This document shows, one piece after another, positions 24,879 to 32,047 of a DNA stretch of 34,763 nt. The translations under genes were made by a program, and so were the position numbers. Every line of letters starts with the position of its first letter. Position 1 is the first letter of the stretch. Under the pieces are notes generated by a model. The model was not told the origin of the DNA. It ran no database searches and was given only the letters and a program-made list of their open reading frames with translations. Origin of the DNA: Haloparvum sedimenti (lineage in GTDB: Archaea > Halobacteriota > Halobacteria > Halobacteriales > Haloferacaceae). The stretch lies in contig NZ_LKIR01000042.1 of the NCBI RefSeq assembly GCF_001462205.1, positions 1 through 34,763 of the forward strand, in the 5' to 3' direction.

Positions 24879-25333
24879 GCGACCGCCATCCGCTGTTCAA
24901 GCCGCTGGTCTTCGTCGGCGGCCTCGTCTTCGGGTTCGGGCTCGGGTTCAGCCACATGGCGCGGCCGGAGGTCGTGTTGAACTTCCTCCAGTTCGAGGAC
25001 CTCGGCCTCCCGTTCGTCATGTTCGGGGCCGCGATCGTCTCCGGGATCGCGTTCGCGCTGCTCCCCCGGATCCGGGACGCCGCGCCCCTGACGGGCGACC
25101 CCTACGAGCGGCGCCTGAAGCCGTTCGACCGGAACGTCCTCGTCGGCGGCGCCGTCTTCGGGGTCGGCTGGGGCCTCTCCGGCATCTGTCCGGGCGCGGC
25201 GTACGCGAGCCTCGGCGTCGGCAACGTCACGATCCTCTGGGCGCTCGCCGGCATGTTCGTCGGCGCCTACGCCCAGGGCTACTGGCGGAGCCGCAGCCAG
25301 GCGCGTGACTCCGCCGTAACGGGCGCGAACTGA
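24875..25333 (+). CDS. YeeE/YedE family transporter, second half (DUF6691-like)
   Basis: Membrane protein of 152 residues with about four hydrophobic segments. It has the matching signature GLSGICPGAAYASLG with one cysteine, which together with the two in the partner gives the three pore cysteines known from TsuA. ATG 24875 overlaps the partner's stop; the longer frame from 24671 is a shadow. Confidence 0.9.
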   Translation: MSDRHPLFKPLVFVGGLVFGFGLGFSHMARPEVVLNFLQFEDLGLPFVMFGAAIVSGIAFALLPRIRDAAPLTGDPYERRLKPFDRNVLVGGAVFGVGWGLSGICPGAAYASLGVGNVTILWALAGMFVGAYAQGYWRSRSQARDSAVTGAN

Positions 25334-25340
25334 CTCACGA

Positions 25341-26516
25341 ATGGACCTCGCTCTCCTCGCCCTCTTCGTCGGTGCAGCGCTCGCCAGCCTGTTCATGGCG
25401 TGGGTCATCGGCGCCGGCTCCAGCGGCGCGACGCCGTACGCCCCCGCGGTCGGCGCGAACGCCATCGGGACCATGCGCGCCGCCTTCCTCGTCGGCGTGT
25501 TCGGCTTCGCCGGTGCCGTCACGCAGGGCGGCAGCGTCTCGGAAGCCGTCGGCAGCGGCCTCGTCGGCGGCATCAGCCTGCCCGTCGCCGGGGTCATCCT
25601 CGTGCTCGTGTTGGGCGCGGGGCTGATGGCGGTCGGCATCACGACCGGCTATCCGATCGCGACCGCGTTCACCGTGACCGGTGCCGTCATCGGCGTCGGC
25701 CTCGCGCTCGGCGGGACCCCGGTCTGGCCGAAGTACCAGCAGATCGCCGCCGTCTGGGTGTTGACGCCGTTCGTCGGCGGCGGTATCGCGTTCGCCATCG
25801 CGAGCGTCCTCCCGCGCCCCGGCGTTCCCGAGCGGTACAGCGTTCCCGCCCTGGCCGGCCTCGTCGGGGGCGTCCTCGTGAACGTCCAGTTCAGCTTCCT
25901 GGGCGAGGGGAGCGCCTCCGGGACCCTCCGCGGTCTCGGACAGCAGATGCTGGCTATCGACGGGACTCCCTCGGCGGTCGGGATAACCGGCTTCGCGGCG
26001 CTGGCCGTCGCCGCCGTCGTCTGGTGGGACATCAGCCGCGACGAACGCGGCGGCCTGCGGCGCGTGCTGCTTGCCCTCGGGTCGCTCGTGGCGTTCTCCG
26101 CGGGCGGGAGCCAGGTCGGTCTCGCCGTCGGGCCGCTGCTCCCGCTGCTCGAGGAGGTCGAGGTGGTGTCGACGTTCGCGGTGCTCGTCGGGGGCGGTTT
26201 GGGGATGCTCGTCGGCTCGTGGACGGGCGCGCCGCGGATGATCAAGTCGCTGGCGCAGGACTACTCGTCGCTCGGGCCGCGACGCTCCATCTCGGCGCTC
26301 GTGCCGTCGTTCCTGATCGCACAGCTGGCCGTGCTGCTCGGGGTCCCCGTCTCGTTCAACGAGATCGTCGTCAGCGCCATCATCGGAAGCGGCGCCGCGG
26401 TCGGCGGTCGGGAGGCGGTGGACGCGCGAAAGATCCTCCTGACGGTCGGGGCGTGGGCGGGGTCGTTCGGCCTCTCGTTCGCGCTCGCGTACGGCGCTGC
26501 GTACCTCCTGTTGTAA
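25341..26516 (+). CDS. PiT-family permease (phosphate or sulfate type)
   Basis: Integral membrane protein of 391 residues with roughly ten or eleven hydrophobic segments, belonging to the inorganic phosphate transporter (Pho4/PiT) family. The duplicated family motif is visible as GANAIGTMRAAFLVGVFGFA (N-terminal half) and as SAIIGSGAAVGGREAVD in the second half. PiT members also include sulfate permeases such as CysP. Position directly after the YeeE/YedE pair (7-base gap) favours a sulfur oxyanion rather than phosphate, but this is inference from context only. Confidence 0.85.
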   Translation: MDLALLALFVGAALASLFMAWVIGAGSSGATPYAPAVGANAIGTMRAAFLVGVFGFAGAVTQGGSVSEAVGSGLVGGISLPVAGVILVLVLGAGLMAVGITTGYPIATAFTVTGAVIGVGLALGGTPVWPKYQQIAAVWVLTPFVGGGIAFAIASVLPRPGVPERYSVPALAGLVGGVLVNVQFSFLGEGSASGTLRGLGQQMLAIDGTPSAVGITGFAALAVAAVVWWDISRDERGGLRRVLLALGSLVAFSAGGSQVGLAVGPLLPLLEEVEVVSTFAVLVGGGLGMLVGSWTGAPRMIKSLAQDYSSLGPRRSISALVPSFLIAQLAVLLGVPVSFNEIVVSAIIGSGAAVGGREAVDARKILLTVGAWAGSFGLSFALAYGAAYLLL

Positions 26517-26522
26517 CCACGA

Positions 26523-27836
26523 ATGAACCTGTTGAACTCAAAACCGATGCCAACGACGACTAAACTCAGACAAGGAATCCGCGAACACCTCGGGCAGTTC
26601 TCGCTGCACGTCCTGCTCGTCTTCGCGACCGGACTGACCATCGGCTCCGAACGGACCGTCGTCCCCGTGCTGGGGGAAGAGGTCCTCGGCGTCGAGTCGT
26701 TCCTCGTGATCGGCTCGTTCGTCGTGTCGTTCGGTATCGTGAAGTCGATCCTCAACCTCTACGCCGGCAAGTGGGGCGAGGAGTACGGCCGCAAGCCCGT
26801 GCTCGTCGCCGGGTGGGTGACGGCGCTCCCGCTCCCGGTCATCCTCATCTTCGCCCCGAGTTGGGGCTGGATCACCGTCGGGAACGTCCTCCTGGGTGTC
26901 AACCAGGCGCTGACCTGGAGCATGGCGATCAACGCGAAGATCGACCTCGCGGGCCCCGACCAGCGCGGCCTCGCGGTCGGGATCGACGAGGCGTTCGGCT
27001 ACACCGGCGTCGCCGTCGGCGCCTGGGTCACCGGCGTCATTGCCGGACAGTGGGGGCTGCGGCCCGAGCCGTTCTACTTCCTCGGCGTCGTCGTCGTGCT
27101 GGCGCTGCTCATCTCCGTCTTCCTGATCACGGAGACCGTCCAGTACGCGCGGGCCGAGGGCGACGACCACCACCACGACGCGAACCTGCCGTTCGAGGAG
27201 GTGCTGAAGCGCGCGACCTACGGCGACCGGACGCTGTTCGCGGCGGCGCAGGCCGGCCACGTCGAGAACTTCGTCGACACGCTGTTCTGGATCGCCGTCC
27301 CGCTGTACCTGACGAGTCAGGGGCTCGGCATCGCGGCGGTGGGGGTCGTCGTGGGCGTCCACAGCGCGATGTACTTCCTCCAGATCGCGACCGGCGGCCT
27401 CGCGGACCGCATCGGTCGCCGTCCACCGGTGATCTGGGGGATGTTCCTCGCCGGTGCTGGCGTCCTCGGGATGGTGCTCGTCGAGGGGTACCTCCCGTGG
27501 GCCGTGCTGGCCGGCGTCTCCGGGCTCGGGATGGCGCTTCTGTACCCGAACCTGATGACGGTCCCCAGCGACGCCGCGCACCCGACGTGGCGCTCGGCGG
27601 GGATGGGTGTCTACCGGATGTGGCGTGATTCCGGCTACGCCGTCGGCGCGGTCCTGATCGGACTCTCGATGGAGCTCGTGAGCGCGGCCGCCGCGTTCTA
27701 CCTGACCGCGGCCCTGATGTTCCTCTCCGGCGGCGTGGTGTACGTGTGGATGGAGGAGACGCATCCCGAGTTCGGGACGCACGAGCCGCCCGCACCCGCG
27801 CCGTCCGGGGATGGTCCGGCCGGCACGGGGGACTGA
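26523..27836 (+). CDS. Major facilitator superfamily transporter
   Basis: Secondary transporter of 437 residues with twelve likely membrane segments. MFS motif A appears twice, as GKWGEEYGRKPVLVAGW in the first half and GGLADRIGRRPPVIWG in the second. A histidine-rich loop (GDDHHHDANLP) lies between the halves, and the C-terminus is a Pro/Gly-rich tail. An alternative start at 26547 would remove eight residues. It is 6 bases after the PiT gene and ends the operon. The substrate is unknown; the context suggests export or import linked to sulfur compounds. Confidence 0.88.
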   Translation: MNLLNSKPMPTTTKLRQGIREHLGQFSLHVLLVFATGLTIGSERTVVPVLGEEVLGVESFLVIGSFVVSFGIVKSILNLYAGKWGEEYGRKPVLVAGWVTALPLPVILIFAPSWGWITVGNVLLGVNQALTWSMAINAKIDLAGPDQRGLAVGIDEAFGYTGVAVGAWVTGVIAGQWGLRPEPFYFLGVVVVLALLISVFLITETVQYARAEGDDHHHDANLPFEEVLKRATYGDRTLFAAAQAGHVENFVDTLFWIAVPLYLTSQGLGIAAVGVVVGVHSAMYFLQIATGGLADRIGRRPPVIWGMFLAGAGVLGMVLVEGYLPWAVLAGVSGLGMALLYPNLMTVPSDAAHPTWRSAGMGVYRMWRDSGYAVGAVLIGLSMELVSAAAAFYLTAALMFLSGGVVYVWMEETHPEFGTHEPPAPAPSGDGPAGTGD

Positions 27837-28288
27837 CGGGTCGCTTCGGCCGGTTTTCTGAGGCCCGCGGACGTTCTCGATGGGTTTCGACAGCGAGTGG
27901 CGACGAAGTCGGTGCGGTCGAGTGGTGGCATCCAGTACGAAAGCCCAAGCCACGCTCGGTACGGCGCATTTTTGAGTCTGTCTCGGTCGCTGATCCTGTG
28001 ACTCGGAACGACGACGACACACAGAAAGTCCCACTCCCGCACCGCGACCGCACCGCACCGCAGCCTCGCCCCTCCCCAGCCTCGGCCGCGGGCCGGCCGC
28101 GAAACAGCACCGTACGCAGGCGGCCGGCCCGCGCCCTCCCTCGCGCGCGTTCCTCGCGCGCGCCCACCGTCAGTAACCGGTGAACGTGAAACGTGGAAGT
28201 GAACGACCAGCAGGTGGATCCTGGAGCGGATCGGTACGATACGTTCTCGATAAGTTATCGGTACTCCGGCCGAGGTTATCCGGATATA
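27837..28288. other. Intergenic region, no convincing gene
   Basis: About 450 bases after the MFS gene. The first 300 are GC-rich, with runs such as CTCGCGCGCG; open frames on both strands are Arg/Ser/Pro-rich and lack domains. The last 60 become AT-richer, leading into the promoter at 28289. Confidence 0.55.
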
Positions 28289-28319
28289 GTATTGTACAGT
28301 AACCCCAAAACCGTTATAG
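28289..28319 (+). promoter_or_regulatory. GTATTGT element and TATA box for the DUF7512-TauE pair
   Basis: AGTATTGT (28288-28295) lies upstream of CCAAAAC (28304-28310) and a TATA-like TTATAG (28314-28319). The same order and the same 18-base gap between heptamer and TATA occur at the thioredoxin promoter. ATG 28398 would give a leader of about 57 bases with a GGAGGG (28385-28390) before it. Confidence 0.5.
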
Positions 28320-28397
28320 GCACAAGGCGGGTAGGGGGTGTTGAGCAGAAATGTTCCAACAGCGAATTTCCGCACTCGACTGTCGGAGGGAGAATCG

Positions 28398-28562
28398 ATG
28401 GCAGGACTAGCGGTTCCGACGTGGGACCCGGAGACGGCCGTGCTTATCGGCACGATCCTCCTCGAAGCGATCGTGTTGTACGTGGGCTACGGCGGCCTCG
28501 AACGGCTCTTCGGACCCCGACTGATGAAACTCCTCATCGGAGGTGATGCGGATGCTCGATAG
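28398..28562 (+). CDS. Small membrane protein, DUF7512-like
   Basis: Protein of 54 residues with one hydrophobic segment (about residues 13-31, TAVLIGTILLEAIVLYVGY) and a basic/acidic C-terminus. ATG 28398 is chosen because GGAGGG lies 7 bases upstream; the frame is open further up but that part has poor coding character. Such short proteins are commonly found directly before TauE/SafE genes in haloarchaea, which I recall as DUF7512. It overlaps the TauE gene by 11 bases and may be an accessory subunit of that carrier (inference). Confidence 0.75.
   Translation: MAGLAVPTWDPETAVLIGTILLEAIVLYVGYGGLERLFGPRLMKLLIGGDADAR
28539..28547 (+). promoter_or_regulatory. Strong Shine-Dalgarno inside the DUF7512 gene, sets the TauE start
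   Basis: GGAGGTGAT is a full complement to the archaeal 16S 3' end. It sits 4 bases before ATG 28552, which makes that the best start and the GTG and ATG at 28543 and 28546 unlikely. An internal gene with its own strong site fits translational coupling. Confidence 0.7.
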
Positions 28563-29610
28563 CCTCCTCGACGGACTCGGCATCGCTGGGACGAGTCCCG
28601 AGATGCTGGCGCTGTTCGTCGGGTTCGGCCTCGTCGTCGGGGTCCTGTTCGGGTTCTTCGGCATGGGCGGGTCGTTCCTCGTTACCCCTGCCCTCCTGAT
28701 GCTCGACTACGAGCCGTCGGTCGCGGTCGGGAGCGGGATGGCGTTCGTCTTCGGGACGGCCGTCATCGCGACCCTGAAACACCACGACCTCGGGCAGGTC
28801 GACTACAAGCTCGGCGCGATAATGATCACCGGGACGACCATCGGGATCGAGGCCGGCCGCGCGAGCGTCTACTACCTCGAGTCGCTGGGACTCGCCGGCG
28901 GGATCATCAGCGTCGCCTACGTCGTCCTGCTCGGCGGCGTCGGGGCGATGGTGACTCGCGACGCCCTGAACGGTGACGGCGGGGGCGGGATCGACCACGA
29001 GGCGGCCGACAAGGACCTCAGTGAGTACGAGGTCCCCGAAATCGCCAAAACGATCCAGCGGACCGTCCGGATTCCGCCGATGGTGACGCTCCGCGGCGAC
29101 GTCCGCGTCTCCGCGTGGGTCATCACGGCCGTCGCCTTCGCGACCGGCCTCCTGTCGGGTTTCCTCGGCGTCGGTGGCGGCTTCATCCGGATGCCGGCGA
29201 TGATCTACGCGATCGGCGTCCCGGTGCCGGTCGCGGTGGGAACGGACCTCTTCGAGATCGTCTTCTCCGGCGGCCTCGGGAGCTACCTCTACGGGCAGGG
29301 CGGGGGCGTAAACCTCGGGATCGTCGTCCCGCTGCTGTTCGGGAGCGCCCTCGGTGCGCGTGTCGGCTCTGCCGCGACCGCCGTCGTCGACGCGGACGGG
29401 ATCAAGATCTACTTCGGCGGGATGCTCCTGATCGGTGCTCTCGCGGTCGGCATCGGCGAGATCGGTTCCTACATCGGCAGTCCGACCCTGGAGCTGCTCG
29501 GGCTGGTTCTCGTCATCGGTGCGGCGGTCGTCGTCGCGGTCGCGATCCTCTATACCACGATCTCCTCACTGCGGGTGAAAAGCCACGGGCGAACGACCAC
29601 CGCGGACTGA
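28552..29610 (+). CDS. TauE/SafE family sulfite/anion exporter
   Basis: Membrane protein of 352 residues with about eight hydrophobic segments. The duplicated family motif is seen as GFFGMGGSFLVTPALLM (N-terminal half) and SGFLGVGGGFIRMPAMIY (C-terminal half). A soluble, charged loop of about 60 residues joins the halves. TauE/SafE proteins export sulfite, sulfoacetate or other anions. Next to a persulfide-dioxygenase-like enzyme, removal of sulfite is the simplest role. It shares a transcript with the small DUF7512-like protein. Confidence 0.9.
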   Translation: MLDSLLDGLGIAGTSPEMLALFVGFGLVVGVLFGFFGMGGSFLVTPALLMLDYEPSVAVGSGMAFVFGTAVIATLKHHDLGQVDYKLGAIMITGTTIGIEAGRASVYYLESLGLAGGIISVAYVVLLGGVGAMVTRDALNGDGGGGIDHEAADKDLSEYEVPEIAKTIQRTVRIPPMVTLRGDVRVSAWVITAVAFATGLLSGFLGVGGGFIRMPAMIYAIGVPVPVAVGTDLFEIVFSGGLGSYLYGQGGGVNLGIVVPLLFGSALGARVGSAATAVVDADGIKIYFGGMLLIGALAVGIGEIGSYIGSPTLELLGLVLVIGAAVVVAVAILYTTISSLRVKSHGRTTTAD

Positions 29611-29720
29611 TCGGTTTCGAGCTCCCCCCTATCGGTTCCCGCTACTCCTCTATTGATCCCCTCCACTCCCCTATCGATCCCCCGGTCGTCGTTGAGCACG
29701 CGTCCTCTCGATAAGATCTC
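29611..29720. terminator. Pyrimidine-rich tract after the TauE gene
   Basis: The plus strand downstream of the stop is strongly C/T-rich, with repeated CCCCTATCGAT-like units spaced about 25-30 bases apart. Archaeal termination favours U-rich tracts, and the composition differs sharply from coding DNA, so this may be the transcript end. No clear hairpin is seen. Confidence 0.3.
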
Positions 29721-29786
29721 CACGCGACGGAGAGCGATTCACAGTCACGCATTTACCCCGCCCTTCGCGACGTGATTCGTCACGGG

Positions 29787-29815
29787 ATTGTGCGTATTGT
29801 GCAAAAGTCTTTTAA
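29787..29815 (+). promoter_or_regulatory. Tandem ATTGTGC elements and TATA box of the HTH regulator gene
   Basis: ATTGTGC occurs twice (29787-29793 and 29796-29802), 9 bases apart; the second copy is within GTATTGTGC. TTTTAA (29810-29815) is the TATA-like box, and ATG 29846 follows after a leader of a few bases. The element in front of its own gene suggests autoregulation. Confidence 0.5.
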
Positions 29816-29845
29816 CGGCACAGTGTCTACGTAGCATCGATAACA

Positions 29846-30250
29846 ATGCCAGATTCGATGTCCGAACAGCTCCGCCGGGATATGGAGTGCGAGGGCCTGT
29901 TGGAGTGCTTCCACGGCCTCAAGGAGCTCGATAAGGAGTGCTTCCGGGCGCTCGTCGAGTCAGAAGAACCGCTGACGGTGGACGAAATTGCCGACGCGGT
30001 CGACCGCGAGCGCTCGACCGCCTACCGTGCAGTCCAGCGGCTGCTGCAGACCGGATTCATCGAGAAAAACCAGATCAACTACGACCAGGGCGGCTACTAC
30101 CACGTCTACTCGCCGACGGACCCCTCCCAAATCGCCGACGACATGCAGCGGCTACTCAACGACTGGTACGCGAAGATGGGCCAGCTCATCCAGGAGTTCG
30201 AGACCAAGTACGAACAGTCCGAAACCGCGACCACGGCCGCCGAAAGCTAA
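29846..30250 (+). CDS. HTH transcriptional regulator (TrmB/ArsR-like) with three N-terminal cysteines
   Basis: Regulator of 134 residues. A winged helix-turn-helix spans about 25-95 (LTVDEIADAVDRERSTAYRAVQRLLQTGFIEK, described here by its opening LTVDEIADAV and the recognition helix RSTAYRAVQRLL), followed by a C-terminal helix suited to dimerisation. C15, C21 and C32 lie in the helices ahead of the DNA-binding part (MECEGLLECF, DKECF). Cysteine pairs in similar-size repressors such as BigR/SqrR sense persulfides, so a sulfur- or redox-sensing role is likely but inferred. Its position between TauE and thioredoxin, and the shared upstream element in six units, make it the best candidate for the local regulator. 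Confidence 0.85.
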   Translation: MPDSMSEQLRRDMECEGLLECFHGLKELDKECFRALVESEEPLTVDEIADAVDRERSTAYRAVQRLLQTGFIEKNQINYDQGGYYHVYSPTDPSQIADDMQRLLNDWYAKMGQLIQEFETKYEQSETATTAAES

Positions 30251-30312
30251 CTCTCCCCGCTTCTCTCTCCCTCTCTCTTTTCCCTCCCTCTCTCTCGTCT
30301 CCCCACCCCGAG
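30251..30312. terminator. Long C/T-rich tract after the HTH regulator gene
   Basis: About 60 bases of nearly pure C and T (CTCTCTCCCTCTCTCTTTTC and similar) begin at the stop codon. It could act as a transcription end, as archaeal RNA polymerase terminates at pyrimidine/U-rich non-template tracts. Confidence 0.4.
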
Positions 30313-30395
30313 TTCCATCACTTCCGACGATGGGCAAACTGCCTCGTGAGACGTGAGTATGACCACGAGTTCCCGCTGGTTTTCTATAGTGTGTA

Positions 30396-30427
30396 GTATT
30401 GTGAATAGTCTCCAAAACTCTTAATTA
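30396..30427 (+). promoter_or_regulatory. GTATTGT element and TATA box of the thioredoxin operon
   Basis: AGTATTGT (30395-30402), CCAAAAC (30412-30418) and a TATA-like TTAATTA (30421-30427). ATG 30451 is about 24 bases beyond the box, so the mRNA is likely leaderless. The layout mirrors that of 28289-28319. Confidence 0.5.
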
Positions 30428-30450
30428 GCGGCGGAGCGTACGTACTGGTG

Positions 30451-30810
30451 ATGGCAACCGACACTGCATCCGACGCCGGTACCGCGACCGCGAACGAACC
30501 ACTCCACGTCGACGGGCAGTCGCAACTCGACGACATCGTCGCAGAGAACGATGTCGTCCTCGTGGACTTCTACGCCGACTGGTGTGGGCCGTGCCAGATG
30601 CTCGAACCGACCGTCGAGACGCTAGCCGCCGAGACCGACGCGACCGTGGCGAAAGTCGACGTCGACGCCAACCAGCAGCTCGCTGCTGCCTACGGCGTCC
30701 AGGGCGTTCCCACGCTGATCCTGTTCGCCGACGGTGAACAGGCCGAGCAAGTCGTCGGTCTCCAGGGTGAGGATCAGCTCCGCGCGCTCATCGAGACCCA
30801 CAGCGAATGA
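30451..30810 (+). CDS. trxA: Thioredoxin
   Basis: Cytoplasmic disulfide reductase of 119 residues with the active site WCGPC (C45, C48), the FYADW lead-in and the cis-proline segment GVPTLILF. The first 20 residues are an Ala/Thr/Asp-rich extension. ATG 30451 is used rather than GTG 30448 since it fits the leaderless promoter. Its stop overlaps the reductase start (ATGA), so the reductase-thioredoxin pair is made together and can reduce persulfides and disulfides in this sulfur island. Confidence 0.95.
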   Translation: MATDTASDAGTATANEPLHVDGQSQLDDIVAENDVVLVDFYADWCGPCQMLEPTVETLAAETDATVAKVDVDANQQLAAAYGVQGVPTLILFADGEQAEQVVGLQGEDQLRALIETHSE

Positions 30811-31844
30811 CTGAGGACAGCCACGACCTCGTCATCGCTGGTTCGGGCGTCGCCGGTCTCTCGGCGGCGGTCTACGCGGCCCGAGCCGACCTCGACCCCC
30901 TCGTTCTCGAGGGCGACGAGCCGGGCGGTCAGCTCACGCTGACGACCGACGTCGAGAACTACCTCGGCTTCCCTGACGGCGTCGGCGGTATGGACCTCGT
31001 CCAGCGCGGGAAAGAGCAGGCCGAGCAGTTCGGCGCGCAGTTTCGATACGGTCGGATCGAGGACGCAGACCTGGACGGCCAGCCCCTGGAGCTGTCGCTG
31101 TCGACCGGCGACACGATCTTCACGCGGTCGCTGATCGTCGCGACCGGCGCGAGCGCCCGCTGGGTCGGTGCCGAAAACGAGGACGAACTGATGGGATACG
31201 GGCTGTCGACGTGCGCGACCTGTGACGGGGCCTTCCACCGCGGCGACGACGTGCTCGTCGTCGGCGGCGGCGACAGCGCGATGGAGGAAGCGCTGTTCCT
31301 CGCGAAGTTCGCCGACTCCGTGACGGTCGTCCACCGCCGCGAGGAACTGCGAGCATCGGAGATCATGGTCGACCGCGCCCGCGAGCACGACGATATTCAC
31401 TTCCGGTGGAACACTGAACTCGAAGCCATCCACGGCTCGCAAACTGAGGGCGTCACCGGGGTCACGCTCGTCGCTCACCCCGAGGGATATCCGAGAGAGA
31501 AAGCGGAGTCCGGAACGAACGTCGAGCGGGAGACCGTCGAGATGGGCGGCGTGTTCTACGCGGTCGGCCACACGCCGAACACGCAGTTCCTCGACGGCAC
31601 CGGCGTCGAACGGGACGATAGCGGATACATCTTTACTCGGACCGACAACACTGGGCGGCCCTCCGCTCACACGGCAGTCGATGGGGTGTTCGCCGCCGGC
31701 GACATCGCGGACCCTCGCTATCGACAGGCGATTACGTCCGCCGGCACCGGCAGCATGGCCGCTCTCGACGCGGAGGAGTTCCTTGAGGCGCTCCCGGACG
31801 CGGACGAGTCGATGGCAACCGCCTCGGCAGAGACGGTCCCGTGA
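30807..31844 (+). CDS. trxB: Thioredoxin reductase-like FAD/NAD(P) enzyme
   Basis: Flavoprotein of 345 residues. FAD-binding GSGVAGLSAAVYAAR is at about 12-26, the redox-active site CATC at 136-139, the NADPH-binding motif GGGDSAMEEA at 153-162, and HRREELRAS at 176-184 (the HRRxxxR form indicates NADPH). GVFAAGDIADPRYRQAITSAGTG (by position, near 292-314) is the second FAD motif. It overlaps trxA by 4 bases and should recharge that thioredoxin. Confidence 0.94.
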   Translation: MTEDSHDLVIAGSGVAGLSAAVYAARADLDPLVLEGDEPGGQLTLTTDVENYLGFPDGVGGMDLVQRGKEQAEQFGAQFRYGRIEDADLDGQPLELSLSTGDTIFTRSLIVATGASARWVGAENEDELMGYGLSTCATCDGAFHRGDDVLVVGGGDSAMEEALFLAKFADSVTVVHRREELRASEIMVDRAREHDDIHFRWNTELEAIHGSQTEGVTGVTLVAHPEGYPREKAESGTNVERETVEMGGVFYAVGHTPNTQFLDGTGVERDDSGYIFTRTDNTGRPSAHTAVDGVFAAGDIADPRYRQAITSAGTGSMAALDAEEFLEALPDADESMATASAETVP

Positions 31845-31873
31845 CCGACCGTCCGCTGCCGCCGAACTGAAAA

Positions 31874-31928
31874 TTTTAGAAATTCTGAAAATCTCGTGAG
31901 GTTTGCGCATTTTGGACATGGTTAAGTA
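31874..31928 (+). promoter_or_regulatory. AT-rich imperfect palindrome and TATA-like box upstream of parA
   Basis: TTTTAGAAATTCTGAAAA (31874-31891) contains the palindrome AGAAATTCT and is the most AT-rich stretch in this gap. It is followed by TTAAGTA (31922-31928). Partition operons are usually autoregulated, so the palindrome is a candidate operator; it could equally be the end of the trx transcript. Confidence 0.35.
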
Positions 31929-31951
31929 GGCGGGATGTGTGGGACGCAACG

Positions 31952-32047
31952 ATGACGAGAGCGCACGAGCCAGCCACCGATCGCCGCTCGCGGACGCCGA
32001 CACCGGGGTCCGAGAACGGACGGCGATGTCGAGGAGGGGTCGAGTAA
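31952..32047 (+). CDS. Possible 31-residue leader peptide ending at the parA start
   Basis: A 31-codon frame starts at ATG 31952, 24 bases after the TTAAGTA box (leaderless spacing). It ends in TAATG, sharing one base with the parA ATG at 32047. The overlap suggests translational coupling. Its product is Arg/Pro-rich and third-position GC is lower than in true genes nearby, so it may be chance. Confidence 0.25.
   Translation: MTRAHEPATDRRSRTPTPGSENGRRCRGGVE

Noticed and set aside
27698-28453. 251-residue minus-strand frame over the gap after the MFS gene
   Set aside because: It overlaps the MFS gene in antisense, has no domain, and crosses a clear promoter region for the rightward TauE pair.
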